Assembly: GCF_031157275.1 (NCBI RefSeq)
Contig: NZ_JAVIFW010000009.1
Span: forward strand, 124,001-188,000
Source: Streptomyces sp. LHD-70
GTDB taxonomy: Bacteria; Actinomycetota; Actinomycetes; Streptomycetales; Streptomycetaceae
Reading direction: 5' to 3'
DNA length: 64,000 nt
Part shown: piece by piece, positions 41,079-49,947 of the stretch
Layout of the letters: each line of letters starts with the position of its first letter
Numbering within the stretch: the stretch's first letter is position 1
Translations under genes and position numbers: made by a program
The notes under the pieces: generated by a model
The model's input: only the letters and a program-made list of their open reading frames with translations
Databases searched by the model: none
Told to the model about the DNA's origin: nothing

Positions 41079-41517
41079 ATTGCAGGTGGGCGAGCTTCTC
41101 CAGGACGGGGGCGGCTGCGCGCAGCTTCTCCCACTCCTCCTCGTCGAGGCCCTCGGCCAGCTGGGCCAGCCAGGCGTTCCGCTTGCGGCGGCTCTCCTCG
41201 AGCATCGCCTCGGCGGTCTCGGTCTGGCTGACCACCTTCTGGCGGCGGTCCTCGGGATGCGGCTCAAGCCGGACCAGTCCCTTGGCTTCGAGCAGGGCCA
41301 CGATGCGGGTCATCGACGGCGGCTGTACGTGCTCCTTGCGGGCGAGCTCGCCCGGGGTCGCGGAGCCGCACCGGGCGAGGGTGCCGAGCACCGACATCTC
41401 GGTCGGGCTCAGCGACTCGTCGACCCGTTGATGCTTGAGGCGGCGCCCGATGCGCATGATCGCGGAGCGGAGTGCGTTCACGGCGGCTACGTCGTCGCCA
41501 TGGGAGAGGTCCGGCAT
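41077..41517 (-). CDS. MarR-family transcriptional regulator
   Basis: A 146-aa winged-helix repressor. SLSPTEMSVLGTLARCGSAT and GELARKEHVQPPSMTRIVAL hold the helix-turn-helix, and RLEPHPEDRRQKVVSQTETA is the wing with the conserved DxRxxxv motif. It lies directly upstream of the MFS exporter and shares its direction, the usual arrangement for drug-responsive MarR control. The ATG at 41517 is chosen; one four codons earlier is possible. The spacer ahead of it contains an AT-rich TTAG...CTAA sequence that could be its operator. The terminal stop lies in a 12-bp tandem array. Confidence 0.9.
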   Translation of the reverse strand: MPDLSHGDDVAAVNALRSAIMRIGRRLKHQRVDESLSPTEMSVLGTLARCGSATPGELARKEHVQPPSMTRIVALLEAKGLVRLEPHPEDRRQKVVSQTETAEAMLEESRRKRNAWLAQLAEGLDEEEWEKLRAAAPVLEKLAHLQ

Positions 41518-41522
41518 GTTCG

Positions 41523-41548
41523 TTAGCATAACTCATTACCCTGACTAA
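41523..41548. promoter_or_regulatory. Candidate MarR operator upstream of the marR gene
   Basis: An AT-rich imperfect palindrome with outer arms TTAG (41523) and CTAA (41548) lies 6-31 bases before the marR start, in a spacer otherwise GC-rich. Confidence 0.35.
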
Positions 41549-41664
41549 GGAACAGCCCATTACCTGGGCCGCACGGAAGCGGAATCGATCCAGATCACCC
41601 ATATGAGTGAGACGGCTGCGGAAAGTGACACACCGCCCGTCACAGTCCGGCGACCCTGATGTGC

Positions 41665-41847
41665 ATGGAGACCAACGTGCTCAGCCTGCGCATAGACGGA
41701 GAGCTGCTCGACCGGCTCCGGGGTCACGCGGCGAAAAGAGGAATGAGCGTCCAGGACTACGTGGTCCGGACGCTCATTCGTGACGACTTCGACGAGCGGT
41801 TCAAGACGGCCGTCGAGGAGACGGAGAAGTTCTACGGGGTGCGGTGA
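41665..41847 (+). CDS. Small ribbon-helix-helix protein
   Basis: A 60-aa protein with the RHH (CopG/Arc) pattern. A first strand NVLSLRIDGELL is followed by two helices DRLRGHAAKRGM and SVQDYVVRTLIRDDF, then a charged tail ERFKTAVEETEKFYGVR. Such proteins bind DNA as dimers and often act as antitoxins or repressors. Its stop overlaps the GTG of a frame leading into a small secreted protein (GTGA), but no toxin-like gene follows. ATG at 41659 or 41665; no strong ribosome-binding site is visible, so the transcript may be leaderless. Confidence 0.72.
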   Translation: METNVLSLRIDGELLDRLRGHAAKRGMSVQDYVVRTLIRDDFDERFKTAVEETEKFYGVR

Positions 41848-42116
41848 TCGCCCAGCTGCGGAACCTGCCGGTTGACGCAGCGCATCCCGTGATCAACGGC
41901 GTCGTTGATCACGGCATGAAAAAGATGATGACCCTTCTGCCCCTGGTGATGACGTTCAGCGCGGCGGCCGCGGGTAGCGCGGCCGCGGACGAGACCCACA
42001 CGAACTCGCACAACGCGCCCGTGGTCACGCTCGTCCACACCGGTCAGATCGACGACCCGATGGAGGACGTCCTTGAGCACACGCTCCTCGTCGGCGGCAA
42101 GCACACCTGGCGCTAG
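41844..42116 (+). CDS. Small secreted protein with signal peptide (start uncertain)
   Basis: From the GTG at 41844 (coupled to the RHH gene) the frame encodes 90 residues; from the ATG at 41916 it encodes 66 and begins directly with a signal peptide. The latter reads MKKMMTLLPLVMTFSAAAAG, then SAAADETHTNSHNAPVVTLV, with cleavage near AAA-DE. The mature part is about 40 acidic, His/Asn-containing residues (HTGQIDDPMEDVLEHTLLVG) with no cysteine, so it is not a chaplin. The ATG is preceded by a perfect 12-bp inverted repeat (41887-41914) instead of a ribosome-binding site, which may control translation. I do not recognise its function. Confidence 0.65.
   Translation: MIAQLRNLPVDAAHPVINGVVDHGMKKMMTLLPLVMTFSAAAAGSAAADETHTNSHNAPVVTLVHTGQIDDPMEDVLEHTLLVGGKHTWR
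41887..41914. promoter_or_regulatory. Perfect 12-bp inverted repeat at the secreted-protein start codon
   Basis: CCGTGATCAACG (41887-41898), GCGT, CGTTGATCACGG (41903-41914), ending one base before the ATG at 41916. In RNA it would occupy the ribosome-binding position; in DNA it could be an operator. Confidence 0.6.
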
Positions 42117-42127
42117 ACCCCAGGGAC

Positions 42128-43573
42128 TTACGTCAGCTGGAGTGCCGGCATCAGGTAGTAGAAGGCGAACACCGCGGAGACCGCGTACATCGCCACCGGC
42201 ACCTCGCGCGCCCGTCCGGCGGCGACCCGCAGCACCGTGAACGTGATGAAGCCGATGCCGATGCCGTTCGTGATCGAGTACGTGAACGGCATCATCACCA
42301 TCGTGAGGAACGCCGGGATCGCGATCGTGTAGTCCTTCCAGTCGATCGCGCCGATCGAACCGGACAGGATCAGGAAGCCCACCGCGAGCAGCGCGGGGGT
42401 CGCCGCGCCGGACGGCACCATCGTGGCGAGCGGCGTGAGGAACAGCGCGACCGTGAAGAGGCCACCGGAGACGATGTTCGCGAATCCGGTACGGGCGCCC
42501 TCGCCGACACCGGCCGTGGACTCCACGAAGCAGGTGGTCGCCGAGGAGGAGCTGGCGCCACCGCAGGCGACCGCGACGCCGTCGACGAACAGGACCTTGT
42601 TCATGCCCGGCATGTTGTCGTTCTCGTCCATCAGCTCGGCCTCCTCGCCGACGGCCATGATCGTGCCCATGGCGTCGAAGAAGCAGGAGAGCAGCACGGT
42701 GAAGACGAAGAGGATGCCCGTGAGCAGGCCGACCTTCTCGAAGCCGCCGAACAGGCTGACCTGACCGACGAGCCCGAAGTCCGGCGAGGCGACCGGGTTG
42801 CCCGGCCACTTCGGGGTGGTCAGTCCCCAGGAGGGCACGGTGGCCACGGCGTTGATGACCATCGCGACGATCGTCATCACGACGATCGAGATCAGGATCG
42901 CGCCCGGCACCTTGCGGACGATCAGCGCGAGCGTGAGCAGCACACCGAGGACGAAGACGAGGACCGGCCAGCCGTTGAGGTGGCCGTCGGCGCCCAGCTG
43001 GAGCGGGACGGTGGTGTGCGCGGCGTCGGGCATGCGCGAGACGAAACCGGCGTCGACGAGGCCGATCAGCATGATGAACAGGCCGATACCGATGGCGATG
43101 CCCTTGCGCAGGCCGAGCGGCACCGCGTTCATGACCCGCTCGCGCAGACCGGTGGCGACGAGCAGCATCACGACGAAGCCCGCGAGGACCACCATGCCCA
43201 TCGCGTCGGGCCAGCTCATCCGGGGGGCGAGCTGGAGGGCGACGACGGTGTTCACGCCGAGACCGGCGGCGAGGGCGATCGGGACGTTGCCGATGACGCC
43301 CATCAGGAGCGTGGTGAACGCCGCCGTCAGCGCGGTCGCCGTGACCAGCTGGGCATTGTCCAGCTGGTTGCCGTACATGTCCTTCGCGCTGCCCAGAATG
43401 ATCGGGTTGAGCACGATGATGTAGGCCATCGCGAAGAAGGTGGCGAAACCGCCGCGGACCTCGCGGGCCAGGGTCGAACCCCGCTCAGTGATCTTGAAGT
43501 ACCGGTCGAGTGCGCCGGTGGGCTCCCCCGACGGGGACTGCTTGGGGTCGTCGACCGTGGCCGAGGGGGTCAT
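42128..43573 (-). CDS. AzgA-type NCS2 purine permease
   Basis: A 481-aa membrane protein of the AzgA-like branch of the nucleobase/ascorbate family, importing adenine, guanine or hypoxanthine with protons. The N-terminal pattern YFKITERGSTLAREVRGGFA, then TFFAMAYIIVLNPIILGSA, and the substrate region GLGVNTVVALQLAPRMSWPD match this branch. Another conserved helix pair reads GASSSSATTCFVESTAGVGE (about 350). Twelve to fourteen helices are visible. It is convergent with the small secreted protein gene. A promoter candidate (TTGAGT-17-TAAGAA) lies upstream at 43653-43682. I saw no purine riboswitch fold in the leader. Confidence 0.9.
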   Translation of the reverse strand: MTPSATVDDPKQSPSGEPTGALDRYFKITERGSTLAREVRGGFATFFAMAYIIVLNPIILGSAKDMYGNQLDNAQLVTATALTAAFTTLLMGVIGNVPIALAAGLGVNTVVALQLAPRMSWPDAMGMVVLAGFVVMLLVATGLRERVMNAVPLGLRKGIAIGIGLFIMLIGLVDAGFVSRMPDAAHTTVPLQLGADGHLNGWPVLVFVLGVLLTLALIVRKVPGAILISIVVMTIVAMVINAVATVPSWGLTTPKWPGNPVASPDFGLVGQVSLFGGFEKVGLLTGILFVFTVLLSCFFDAMGTIMAVGEEAELMDENDNMPGMNKVLFVDGVAVACGGASSSSATTCFVESTAGVGEGARTGFANIVSGGLFTVALFLTPLATMVPSGAATPALLAVGFLILSGSIGAIDWKDYTIAIPAFLTMVMMPFTYSITNGIGIGFITFTVLRVAAGRAREVPVAMYAVSAVFAFYYLMPALQLT

Positions 43574-43652
43574 GCGTGAACCTCAGACGTTCATGGCGGG
43601 GCTCGCCGAAAGGGTGCTGTGGGGGGCGGCCGAGTCACGCGCACCTTGTAGC

Positions 43653-43682
43653 TTCTTACGAAGAAAAGTGGTCAGACTCAAG
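43653..43682 (-). promoter_or_regulatory. Promoter candidate and TTCTT-ACG-AAGAA palindrome upstream of the purine permease
   Basis: On the minus strand TTGAGT is followed after 17 bases by TAAGAA; the -10 match is weak at its last base. The -10 region lies inside the palindrome TTCTT-ACG-AAGAA (43653-43665), where a repressor could block transcription. Confidence 0.4.
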
Positions 43683-43788
43683 CCGTTTCAGTATGAATAC
43701 ATAGGGCAAAAATCGCTATCTCCGCGCGTAGACCCTTGCGCCGCCGGGGATCCCCCGAGGCCCCGCGCTCCCGCCCGTACGGGCCTCG

Positions 43789-43794
43789 TAAGCT
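43789..43794 (+). promoter_or_regulatory. -10 box of a leaderless DUF2530 transcript
   Basis: TAAGCT at 43789-43794, 7 bases before the ATG at 43802, without a ribosome-binding site. Confidence 0.4.
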
Positions 43795-43801
43795 TGAGCA
43801 C

Positions 43802-44107
43802 ATGGCGAAGTGGACACCCAAGTACGAGGCGCCGGAGCCGCTCGAAGGCCCCGTCGTCGCCACCATCACGGGCGGCACGATCCTCTGGTTCGTCCTCTTC
43901 CTCGTGCAGCTCCCCTTCTACGGCTGGTTCGACGACCGCGGCCAGACCTGGTGGGTGTGGACCTGCCTGGCCGGCGCGGGCCTCGGCTGCATCGGCATCT
44001 GGTACGTAAGGGGACGCGACGCGGCCATCAAACGGCACGCGGCCGAGCGGGACGCGGCCGAGCGGGAAGCTGCCGAGGCGGCTTCGCCGGAGTCGACGAC
44101 CCCGTAG
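43802..44107 (+). CDS. DUF2530 small membrane protein
   Basis: A 101-aa protein of the actinobacterial DUF2530 family. Two membrane helices are clear: TITGGTILWFVLFLVQLPFY and WWVWTCLAGAGLGCIGIWYV, with a short loop containing DDRGQTW. A charged C-terminal tail (AAIKRHAAERDAAEREAAEA) probably forms a coiled coil in the cytoplasm. Function unknown. The ATG is likely leaderless. The 3' end is part of a direct duplication: about 30 bases around the stop are repeated 37 bases later with the stop codon altered. Confidence 0.85.
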   Translation: MAKWTPKYEAPEPLEGPVVATITGGTILWFVLFLVQLPFYGWFDDRGQTWWVWTCLAGAGLGCIGIWYVRGRDAAIKRHAAERDAAEREAAEAASPESTTP

Positions 44108-44148
44108 CCCCGGATTCGCCTCGCCGGAGTCGACTCCACAGCCCCGGA
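44085..44148. repeat. Duplication of the DUF2530 gene end
   Basis: CGCCGGAGTCGACGACCCCG...TAGCCCCGGA (44085-44114) is followed by a similar block CGCCGGAGTCGACTCCACAG... (44122-44148). The stop TAG of the first block corresponds to CAG in the second. Confidence 0.75.
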
Positions 44149-44282
44149 CTCGACTCCATGGCCCCCAGGTCCCACGCCCCGTAGTACCCAGGTCGCAGAG
44201 CCCCCAGGGGTTCCCCTGACCCGTCCCTGATTCCCCTGCACTCGACGGGTGAGCGGCGCCCGTGGCCCGTACCGTCGGAACC

Positions 44283-46733
44283 ATGACGCAGCGGGCACAT
44301 ATCGACACCGAGGGGCCGGACCCCGCACGGCAGGGGACCGCCCTCGACGCCGGGCCGGGAGCGGGATCCAGGCATCCGGCGACTCCGGCGGTGGCGGCGC
44401 TTGGGCTCAGCACCGCCGAGGTCGCCGAGCGTGTCGCCCGCGGCGAGGTCAATGACGTGCCGGTGCGCTCCAGCCGCTCCGTCATCGACATCGTCCGCGC
44501 CAATGTCCTCACCCGGTTCAACCTGATCATCGGCGTCCTCTGGGTGATCATGATGTTCGTCGCGCCGTGGCAGGACACCTTCTTCGGGTACGTGATCCTC
44601 GCCAACACCGGCATCGGCATCATCCAGGAGCTCCGCGCCAAGAAGACCCTCGACAACCTGGCCGTGATCGGCGAGACCAGACCCACGGTCCGGCGGGACG
44701 GGCGGGCCGCCGAGATCTCCACCTCCGAGATCGTGCTCGGCGACCTCATCGAGATCGGGCCGGGCGACAAGATCGTGGTCGACGGCGCGTGCGTCGAGAC
44801 CGACAGCCTGGAGGTCGACGAGTCGCTGCTGACCGGCGAGGCCGACCCCGTGGTGAAGAAGCCGGGGGACGTCATGATGTCCGGCTCGTTCGTGGTCGCG
44901 GGCGGCGGCGCCTTCACCGCCACCAAGGTCGGCCGCGAGGCCTACGCGGCCCAACTCGCCGAGGAGGCCTCCCGTTTCACGCTCGTCCACTCCGAGCTGC
45001 GCTCCGGCATCTCCACCATCCTCAAGTACGTGACCTGGCTGATGGTGCCGACCTCCATCGGCCTGGTGATCTCCCAACTCGTCGTGAAGAACGACGAGTT
45101 CAAGGAGTCCATCGCGTACACCGTCGGCGGCATCGTCCCGATGATCCCCGAAGGGCTCGTGCTCCTCACGTCCATGGCCTTCGCGATCGGCGTGATCCGG
45201 CTCGGCCGCAAGCAGTGCCTCGTCCAGGAACTGCCCGCCATCGAAGGGCTCGCGCGCGTCGACACCGTCTGCCTCGACAAGACCGGCACCCTCACCGAGG
45301 GCGGCATGGACGTCACCGAGGTCCGGCCGCTGCACGGCGCCGACGAGGCGTACGTGACCAAGGTCCTCGGCGCCCTCGGCGAGTCCGACCCGCGGCCCAA
45401 CGCCTCGCTCCAGGCGATCATCGACGCCTACCCGGACAGCGAGGAGTGGCGCTGCATCGAGTCGCTGCCGTTCTCCTCGGCCCGCAAGTACAGCGGCGCC
45501 AGCTTCAGCGAGGGCGACGGCGAGACCTCCACCTGGCTGCTCGGCGCCCCCGACGTCCTGCTGCCCGCCGCGGACGCCCTGCTCGACGAGATCGAGGACC
45601 TCAACCACCAGGGCCTGCGCGTCCTCCTCCTCGCCCGCGGCGGTACGGACCTGGACGCCCCCGACGTCTCCGCCGGCGCCCGCCCGCACGCCCTGGTCGT
45701 CCTGGAGCAGCGGCTGCGCCCCGACGCCTCCGACACCCTGCGCTACTTCGAGGAGCAGAGCGTCCAGGCCAAGGTGATCTCCGGGGACAACGCGATCTCC
45801 GTCGGCGCCGTCGCCGCCAAGCTGGACCTGCCCGGCGCCGAGCGCACCGTGGACGCCCGCACCCTGCCGAAGGAGCAGGGGGAGATGGCGGAGGCGCTCG
45901 ACGCCAACGCGGTGTTCGGGCGGGTCACGCCGCAGCAGAAGCGGGACATGGTGGGCGCGCTGCAGTCCAAGGGGCACACGGTCGCGATGACCGGCGACGG
46001 CGTCAACGACGTGCTCGCACTCAAGGACGCCGACATCGGCGTGTCCATGGGCTCCGGCTCCGAGGCCACCAAGGCCGTCGCCCAGATCGTGCTGCTCAAC
46101 AACAGCTTCGCGACGCTGCCTTCGGTGGTCGCCGAGGGCCGCCGCGTCATCGGCAACATCACGCGCGTCGCCACGCTGTTCCTCGTCAAGACCGTCTACT
46201 CGGTGCTGCTTGCCCTGCTTGTGGTCTGCACCCAGGTCGAGTACCTGTTCCTGCCCCGGCACTTGACGCTCCTGTCCACCCTGACCATCGGCGTCCCGGC
46301 GTTCTTCCTCGCGCTCGCCCCGAACAAGGAGCGCGCGAAGGCCCACTTCGTCCGCCGGGTCATGCGGTACGCGATCCCCGGCGGCATCATCGCGGCCCTC
46401 GCGACGTTCAGTACGTACCTGCTCGCCCGCGCCCACTACGCGGGGGCGGGCGCGCGCGAGGCGGAGACCAGCGCGGCGACGCTGACGCTGTTCCTGATCG
46501 CCATGTGGGTCCTGGCGATCATCGCCCGCCCCTACACCTGGTGGCGGGTCTGCCTGGTGGCCGCGATGGGCACGGGCTTCCTGCTCGTCATGGTCGTGCC
46601 GTGGCTCCAGGACATGTTCAAGCTGAAGCTGGTGGGGGCGACGATGCCGTGGTCGGCGGTGGGGATCGCTGCGGCGGCGGCGGTGCTGGTGGAGGTCGCG
46701 TTCCGGTGGGTGGACAGACGGTTCCCGGCGTGA
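44283..46733 (+). CDS. Cation-transporting P-type ATPase (CtpE-like)
   Basis: An 816-aa P-type ATPase. The order of domains is a cytosolic leader, two helices (RANVLTRFNLIIGVLWVIMM), the actuator domain with TGEADPV, the PEGL motif in IVPMIPEGLVLLTSM, the phosphorylation site DKTGTLTEGG (Asp near 332), the hinge TGDGVNDVLALKDADIGVSM, and six C-terminal helices. The sequence resembles mycobacterial CtpE, reported as a calcium transporter, more than copper or potassium pumps: no N-terminal metal-binding CxxC domain is present. The cargo is therefore probably Ca2+ or another divalent cation. ATG at 44283; the frame extends back to 44262. Confidence 0.9.
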   Translation: MTQRAHIDTEGPDPARQGTALDAGPGAGSRHPATPAVAALGLSTAEVAERVARGEVNDVPVRSSRSVIDIVRANVLTRFNLIIGVLWVIMMFVAPWQDTFFGYVILANTGIGIIQELRAKKTLDNLAVIGETRPTVRRDGRAAEISTSEIVLGDLIEIGPGDKIVVDGACVETDSLEVDESLLTGEADPVVKKPGDVMMSGSFVVAGGGAFTATKVGREAYAAQLAEEASRFTLVHSELRSGISTILKYVTWLMVPTSIGLVISQLVVKNDEFKESIAYTVGGIVPMIPEGLVLLTSMAFAIGVIRLGRKQCLVQELPAIEGLARVDTVCLDKTGTLTEGGMDVTEVRPLHGADEAYVTKVLGALGESDPRPNASLQAIIDAYPDSEEWRCIESLPFSSARKYSGASFSEGDGETSTWLLGAPDVLLPAADALLDEIEDLNHQGLRVLLLARGGTDLDAPDVSAGARPHALVVLEQRLRPDASDTLRYFEEQSVQAKVISGDNAISVGAVAAKLDLPGAERTVDARTLPKEQGEMAEALDANAVFGRVTPQQKRDMVGALQSKGHTVAMTGDGVNDVLALKDADIGVSMGSGSEATKAVAQIVLLNNSFATLPSVVAEGRRVIGNITRVATLFLVKTVYSVLLALLVVCTQVEYLFLPRHLTLLSTLTIGVPAFFLALAPNKERAKAHFVRRVMRYAIPGGIIAALATFSTYLLARAHYAGAGAREAETSAATLTLFLIAMWVLAIIARPYTWWRVCLVAAMGTGFLLVMVVPWLQDMFKLKLVGATMPWSAVGIAAAAAVLVEVAFRWVDRRFPA

Positions 46734-46737
46734 AATT

Positions 46738-46829
46738 CAGCCCCTCCGGCGATTGAGGAGCGGGGGTCTGGGGGCTGGCCCCCAGGAGCCGACCGCAGGT
46801 CTTTCGAGAAGGGGCGGGGAGGGGGAAAA
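46738..46829. repeat. Dispersed inverted-repeat element, partial copy D
   Basis: Right-arm text CCCCTCCGGCGATTGAGGAG, the hairpin CTGGGGGC-TG-GCCCCCAG (46768-46785) and the terminal repeat (about 46806-46826) are present. The left half and central core are missing. It lies between the convergent P-type ATPase and GHKL ATPase genes. Confidence 0.82.
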
Positions 46830-46830
46830 A

Positions 46831-49800
46831 TCAGTCGAACCAGCGGTCCCGGCTCAACTCCGTTGTGCGGGAGGGATCTTCGAGGAGGACCGCCACCTCG
46901 AACCGCCGGGGCCACTGCCGCGCCGCCCAGGCGAGGCCCGCCGCGACGCCCTCCAGGGTCGCCGCGTGGACGGTGCCGTCCGGCGTCCGGCGCCAGTCCA
47001 GCTCAACCCCGCCCACCAGCAGCTCCTCGTGTTCCCGGTACGAAGCCGGAGTCGCCGCTCCGAGCAGCGTACGTACCGCATCCTGTACCGCGTGCTCGAC
47101 GCCCTCGTCCGGTACCTCCGCCGCCACCTCGACGCTCAACCGCCGCACCTGCAAAAGCTCCGCGAGGTCCGCCGCCCGCGCCGGGGCGACCGGCAGCAGC
47201 GCGAGCCCAGCCGTCAGCGGCAGCAGATCCGGCGCGTCCGCGACCACCGCGTCGGCCGCGTCCACCACCGTCACGCGCCCGTCGACCACGGCCCGCAGCT
47301 CCTCCGGCAGCGTCACCTGCTCCGGGTCGAGCTCGGCCAACGCCCCGTACAGCGCGTGCAGTTGGGCTGCGGAGACGGCGAGATCGGGGTCGGCGAGGCG
47401 GTCAAGGAGCTCCGCCGCGCCGCCCGGCTCGTCGAGCAGCGCGGCCACGGACGTACGGACGCCGAGCGCCCGCAGCACCTGCTCGTCCTCGAACCCGGAG
47501 GCGTCCGCCTCCTCGTAGAGCCCGGCGAGCAGCGGATCGGCGCCCGCGGCGCGCAGTCCGGCCGGGCGCCGCCCGTCGAGCACCGGGTGCCCGCGCAGCC
47601 ACCAGGCGGTGTACGGGCGTACGGACTCGGTGGTGCCGTCGGGCAGCAGCACCCGCACCGGCTGCGTCAGCGCGTCCCGCAGCGGCGGCTGGGCGAGCAG
47701 CGCGAGCGCCTGCGGCCAGCGGTCGTCGTCGACGAGGTCGAGATCGCGTACGGCGACGAGTTCGGTGGCGACGGGCGGTACGGGCGTGTCGGGCAGCTGG
47801 TCGAGGACGTCCTCGCACCACACGTCGACCGCGTCGAGCAGCCCCGCGTCGTCCGGCTCCGCGAAGTCCCCCTCACGGGGCTCCAGTTCGTCCGGGTCGA
47901 GTACGACATCGGTGGCGCGGACCAGCGTGAAGCCCGCGAGCACCCCGCACGCGGCGAGCGGCGGCCCACCCCAGCGGTCGGCCAACTCCTGCTCTACGAG
48001 GGCGAGTTCGCCTTCACGCATGACGGCGGCGAAGTCACTGCCGGGCAGGACCAGCTCACCGGCGGGCGCGGGCTCGCCCTCGTCGTCGGTCAGGGCGAGC
48101 GCGCCGAGCCAGGGTTCGTCGCCGGGTTCGAGGCCCGCGTCCCGGACGAGCGCGAGCACGATCTCCGCCAACTCGTCGTTGTCCAGGGCGTCTTCGTCCC
48201 AGATGTCGTCGTCGAGGGAGGCGGCGACGGCCGCGCGCACCTGCGGGGTGGTGAGGACGGCGCGCGGCGTGGCGGGCAGGGCGCCCAGCTTTTCGAGCAG
48301 CGGGTGCGCGGCCTCGGAGTGCGCGACCTTCAGGCCGAGCCGGGCCAGCCCTTCGGGGGTGTCGGGCCCGGGCAGCAGCAGGTGCCGCGGCCCGATCGCC
48401 GTACGCCCGTCCGCCAGGGGAACGGGAAGCCCGCTCAGCCGGTCCGGGTCGACCCCGGCGAGGGACTCGTACAGCCGCCACCACCAGCCCGGCCCCCGTT
48501 CGAGCCCCGCCAGCCGGTCCACGGCGTCCTGCAGCGGCAGCCGCGCCACCCCGAGGGTGCGCAGCTCGACGCGCCGCTCCAGGCCCGCGGGCAGCAGCGT
48601 CGGCAGCACCTCGGCGAGCACGCGTACGGTCTCGTCCCCGGCGCCCTCGACGACCTCGGCCTCGAAGGGCCGCAGCGCGGCAGGCTTGCCCTCCTCGCCC
48701 TCCTCGTCCTCGTCCGGCGGTGCGGCCGGGGCGAGGAACGCGGTGCGCGGAAGCAGTTCGAGCACGGCGGTGCGCAGCGCGCCGTCAAGGGCGGCGGCGC
48801 CCAGGGCACCCGGCACGAGATCGATGATCCCGGTCGTCAACGGCCGCCATTCAGCGAGGAGTTGGGCGTACGCCTCGGCCGCCCGCGCCACCAGGAAGTC
48901 CGTCAGCGGGCCCGGCGCGGCGTGCCGGCGCGTGGTGTCGAGCGGGAACGAGCCGATCAGCAGCGCCGGCACCCCGAGCGCCTCGTCACTCGGAGTCGGC
49001 GCGTGCACGACGGGCGCGGTACGGGGCCTCTGCGGCGCCCCCTCCCCGTCCACGGGCACCGCCCACGTCACCGACCACTGCGGCCGCGCCCGCTCCTCGG
49101 TGGGCCGGTCCCGCAGCAGCTCCCCATCGAGCCGCCCGTTGCGCTCCACGGTCCGCCAGCGGGTCGTACCGTGCACGGAGTCGGCGATCCGGGCGTACGG
49201 GCCGTCGTGATCGCGGGTGAGGGTGCGGGTGCGGTCGCCGTTCTCGATGCTGACCTCCGTCAGCCCGGGCAGCGCGAGGAGGAGGGCATCGTCGACCCCC
49301 TCAAGCAGCCGCTCGACCAGCGCCTCGGCGGCGGCGTCCCGCAGCGGCAGGATGACGACGGTGTCGTACGTGTCGGGCGCGGACCCCTCCGCCGCGAACG
49401 GCAGCCGCAGCAGCGGCACATGACCGTCCCGGCGGCGGATCTCCTCGCCGAGCTCGGGGCTGCGTTCAGCGGCGACGGCGGCGGTCAGCTCGCGCGCCTC
49501 GGCCAGCGACCACCTGATGCCACCGGACCGGCCGACCACGGCGGGCTCGTCACTCACGGCAAGGACGGCGGCGAAGCCGACCCCGAACCGTCCGACGGTC
49601 GCACTCCCCCCGCTGTCCCGCTTCGAGGAGGCTCGCAACGTACTGAGCGACTCGACTCCGGCCGCGTCCAGCGGCGCCCCGGTGTTCGCGGCGGCGAGCA
49701 CCCCGTCACGGAGGGTGAGCCGCAGCCGCCCGGGAACTTTCGCTCGGGCAGCGGCGTCGGCGGCGTTCTGCGCGAGCTCCACGACGAGCCGGTCCCGGTA

Positions 49801-49947
49801 CCCGCCGAGCGCGAGGTCCTCCTCGGCGTTGGCGTCCTCCCGGAACCGTGCAGGAGCGGCGGCCCACGCGTCGAGCACGGCCCGCCGCAGCCCCACGGTG
49901 CCGAACGGGTCGGCCCCTTCGGGCGCGGGCCGGACGAATCTGCTCAC
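46831..49947 (-). CDS. Sacsin-like GHKL ATPase protein (1038 aa)
   Basis: A large cytosolic protein. The N-terminal 250 residues form an Hsp90/sacsin-type ATP-binding domain: VVELAQNAADAAARAKVPGR (N-box Asn near 61), STLRASSKRDSGGSATVG, RFGVGFAAVLAVSDEPAVVG (G-box near 127) and a later DTYDTVVILPLRDAAAEAL. The remaining 780 residues are a largely helical, acidic region with no nuclease or protease motif that I recognise. GTG at 49947 has AGGAGG 6-7 bases upstream. Sacsin-repeat proteins in bacteria are poorly studied; possible roles are chaperone-like remodelling or a defence-type ATPase. It stands alone, upstream of an XRE/DUF397 pair on the same strand. Confidence 0.78.
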   Translation of the reverse strand: MSRFVRPAPEGADPFGTVGLRRAVLDAWAAAPARFREDANAEEDLALGGYRDRLVVELAQNAADAAARAKVPGRLRLTLRDGVLAAANTGAPLDAAGVESLSTLRASSKRDSGGSATVGRFGVGFAAVLAVSDEPAVVGRSGGIRWSLAEARELTAAVAAERSPELGEEIRRRDGHVPLLRLPFAAEGSAPDTYDTVVILPLRDAAAEALVERLLEGVDDALLLALPGLTEVSIENGDRTRTLTRDHDGPYARIADSVHGTTRWRTVERNGRLDGELLRDRPTEERARPQWSVTWAVPVDGEGAPQRPRTAPVVHAPTPSDEALGVPALLIGSFPLDTTRRHAAPGPLTDFLVARAAEAYAQLLAEWRPLTTGIIDLVPGALGAAALDGALRTAVLELLPRTAFLAPAAPPDEDEEGEEGKPAALRPFEAEVVEGAGDETVRVLAEVLPTLLPAGLERRVELRTLGVARLPLQDAVDRLAGLERGPGWWWRLYESLAGVDPDRLSGLPVPLADGRTAIGPRHLLLPGPDTPEGLARLGLKVAHSEAAHPLLEKLGALPATPRAVLTTPQVRAAVAASLDDDIWDEDALDNDELAEIVLALVRDAGLEPGDEPWLGALALTDDEGEPAPAGELVLPGSDFAAVMREGELALVEQELADRWGGPPLAACGVLAGFTLVRATDVVLDPDELEPREGDFAEPDDAGLLDAVDVWCEDVLDQLPDTPVPPVATELVAVRDLDLVDDDRWPQALALLAQPPLRDALTQPVRVLLPDGTTESVRPYTAWWLRGHPVLDGRRPAGLRAAGADPLLAGLYEEADASGFEDEQVLRALGVRTSVAALLDEPGGAAELLDRLADPDLAVSAAQLHALYGALAELDPEQVTLPEELRAVVDGRVTVVDAADAVVADAPDLLPLTAGLALLPVAPARAADLAELLQVRRLSVEVAAEVPDEGVEHAVQDAVRTLLGAATPASYREHEELLVGGVELDWRRTPDGTVHAATLEGVAAGLAWAARQWPRRFEVAVLLEDPSRTTELSRDRWFD

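Noticed and set aside
43574..43801. Purine riboswitch upstream of the purine permease
   Set aside because: The conserved purine-aptamer core and its paired loops are not found; only a promoter-like sequence and a short palindrome are visible.
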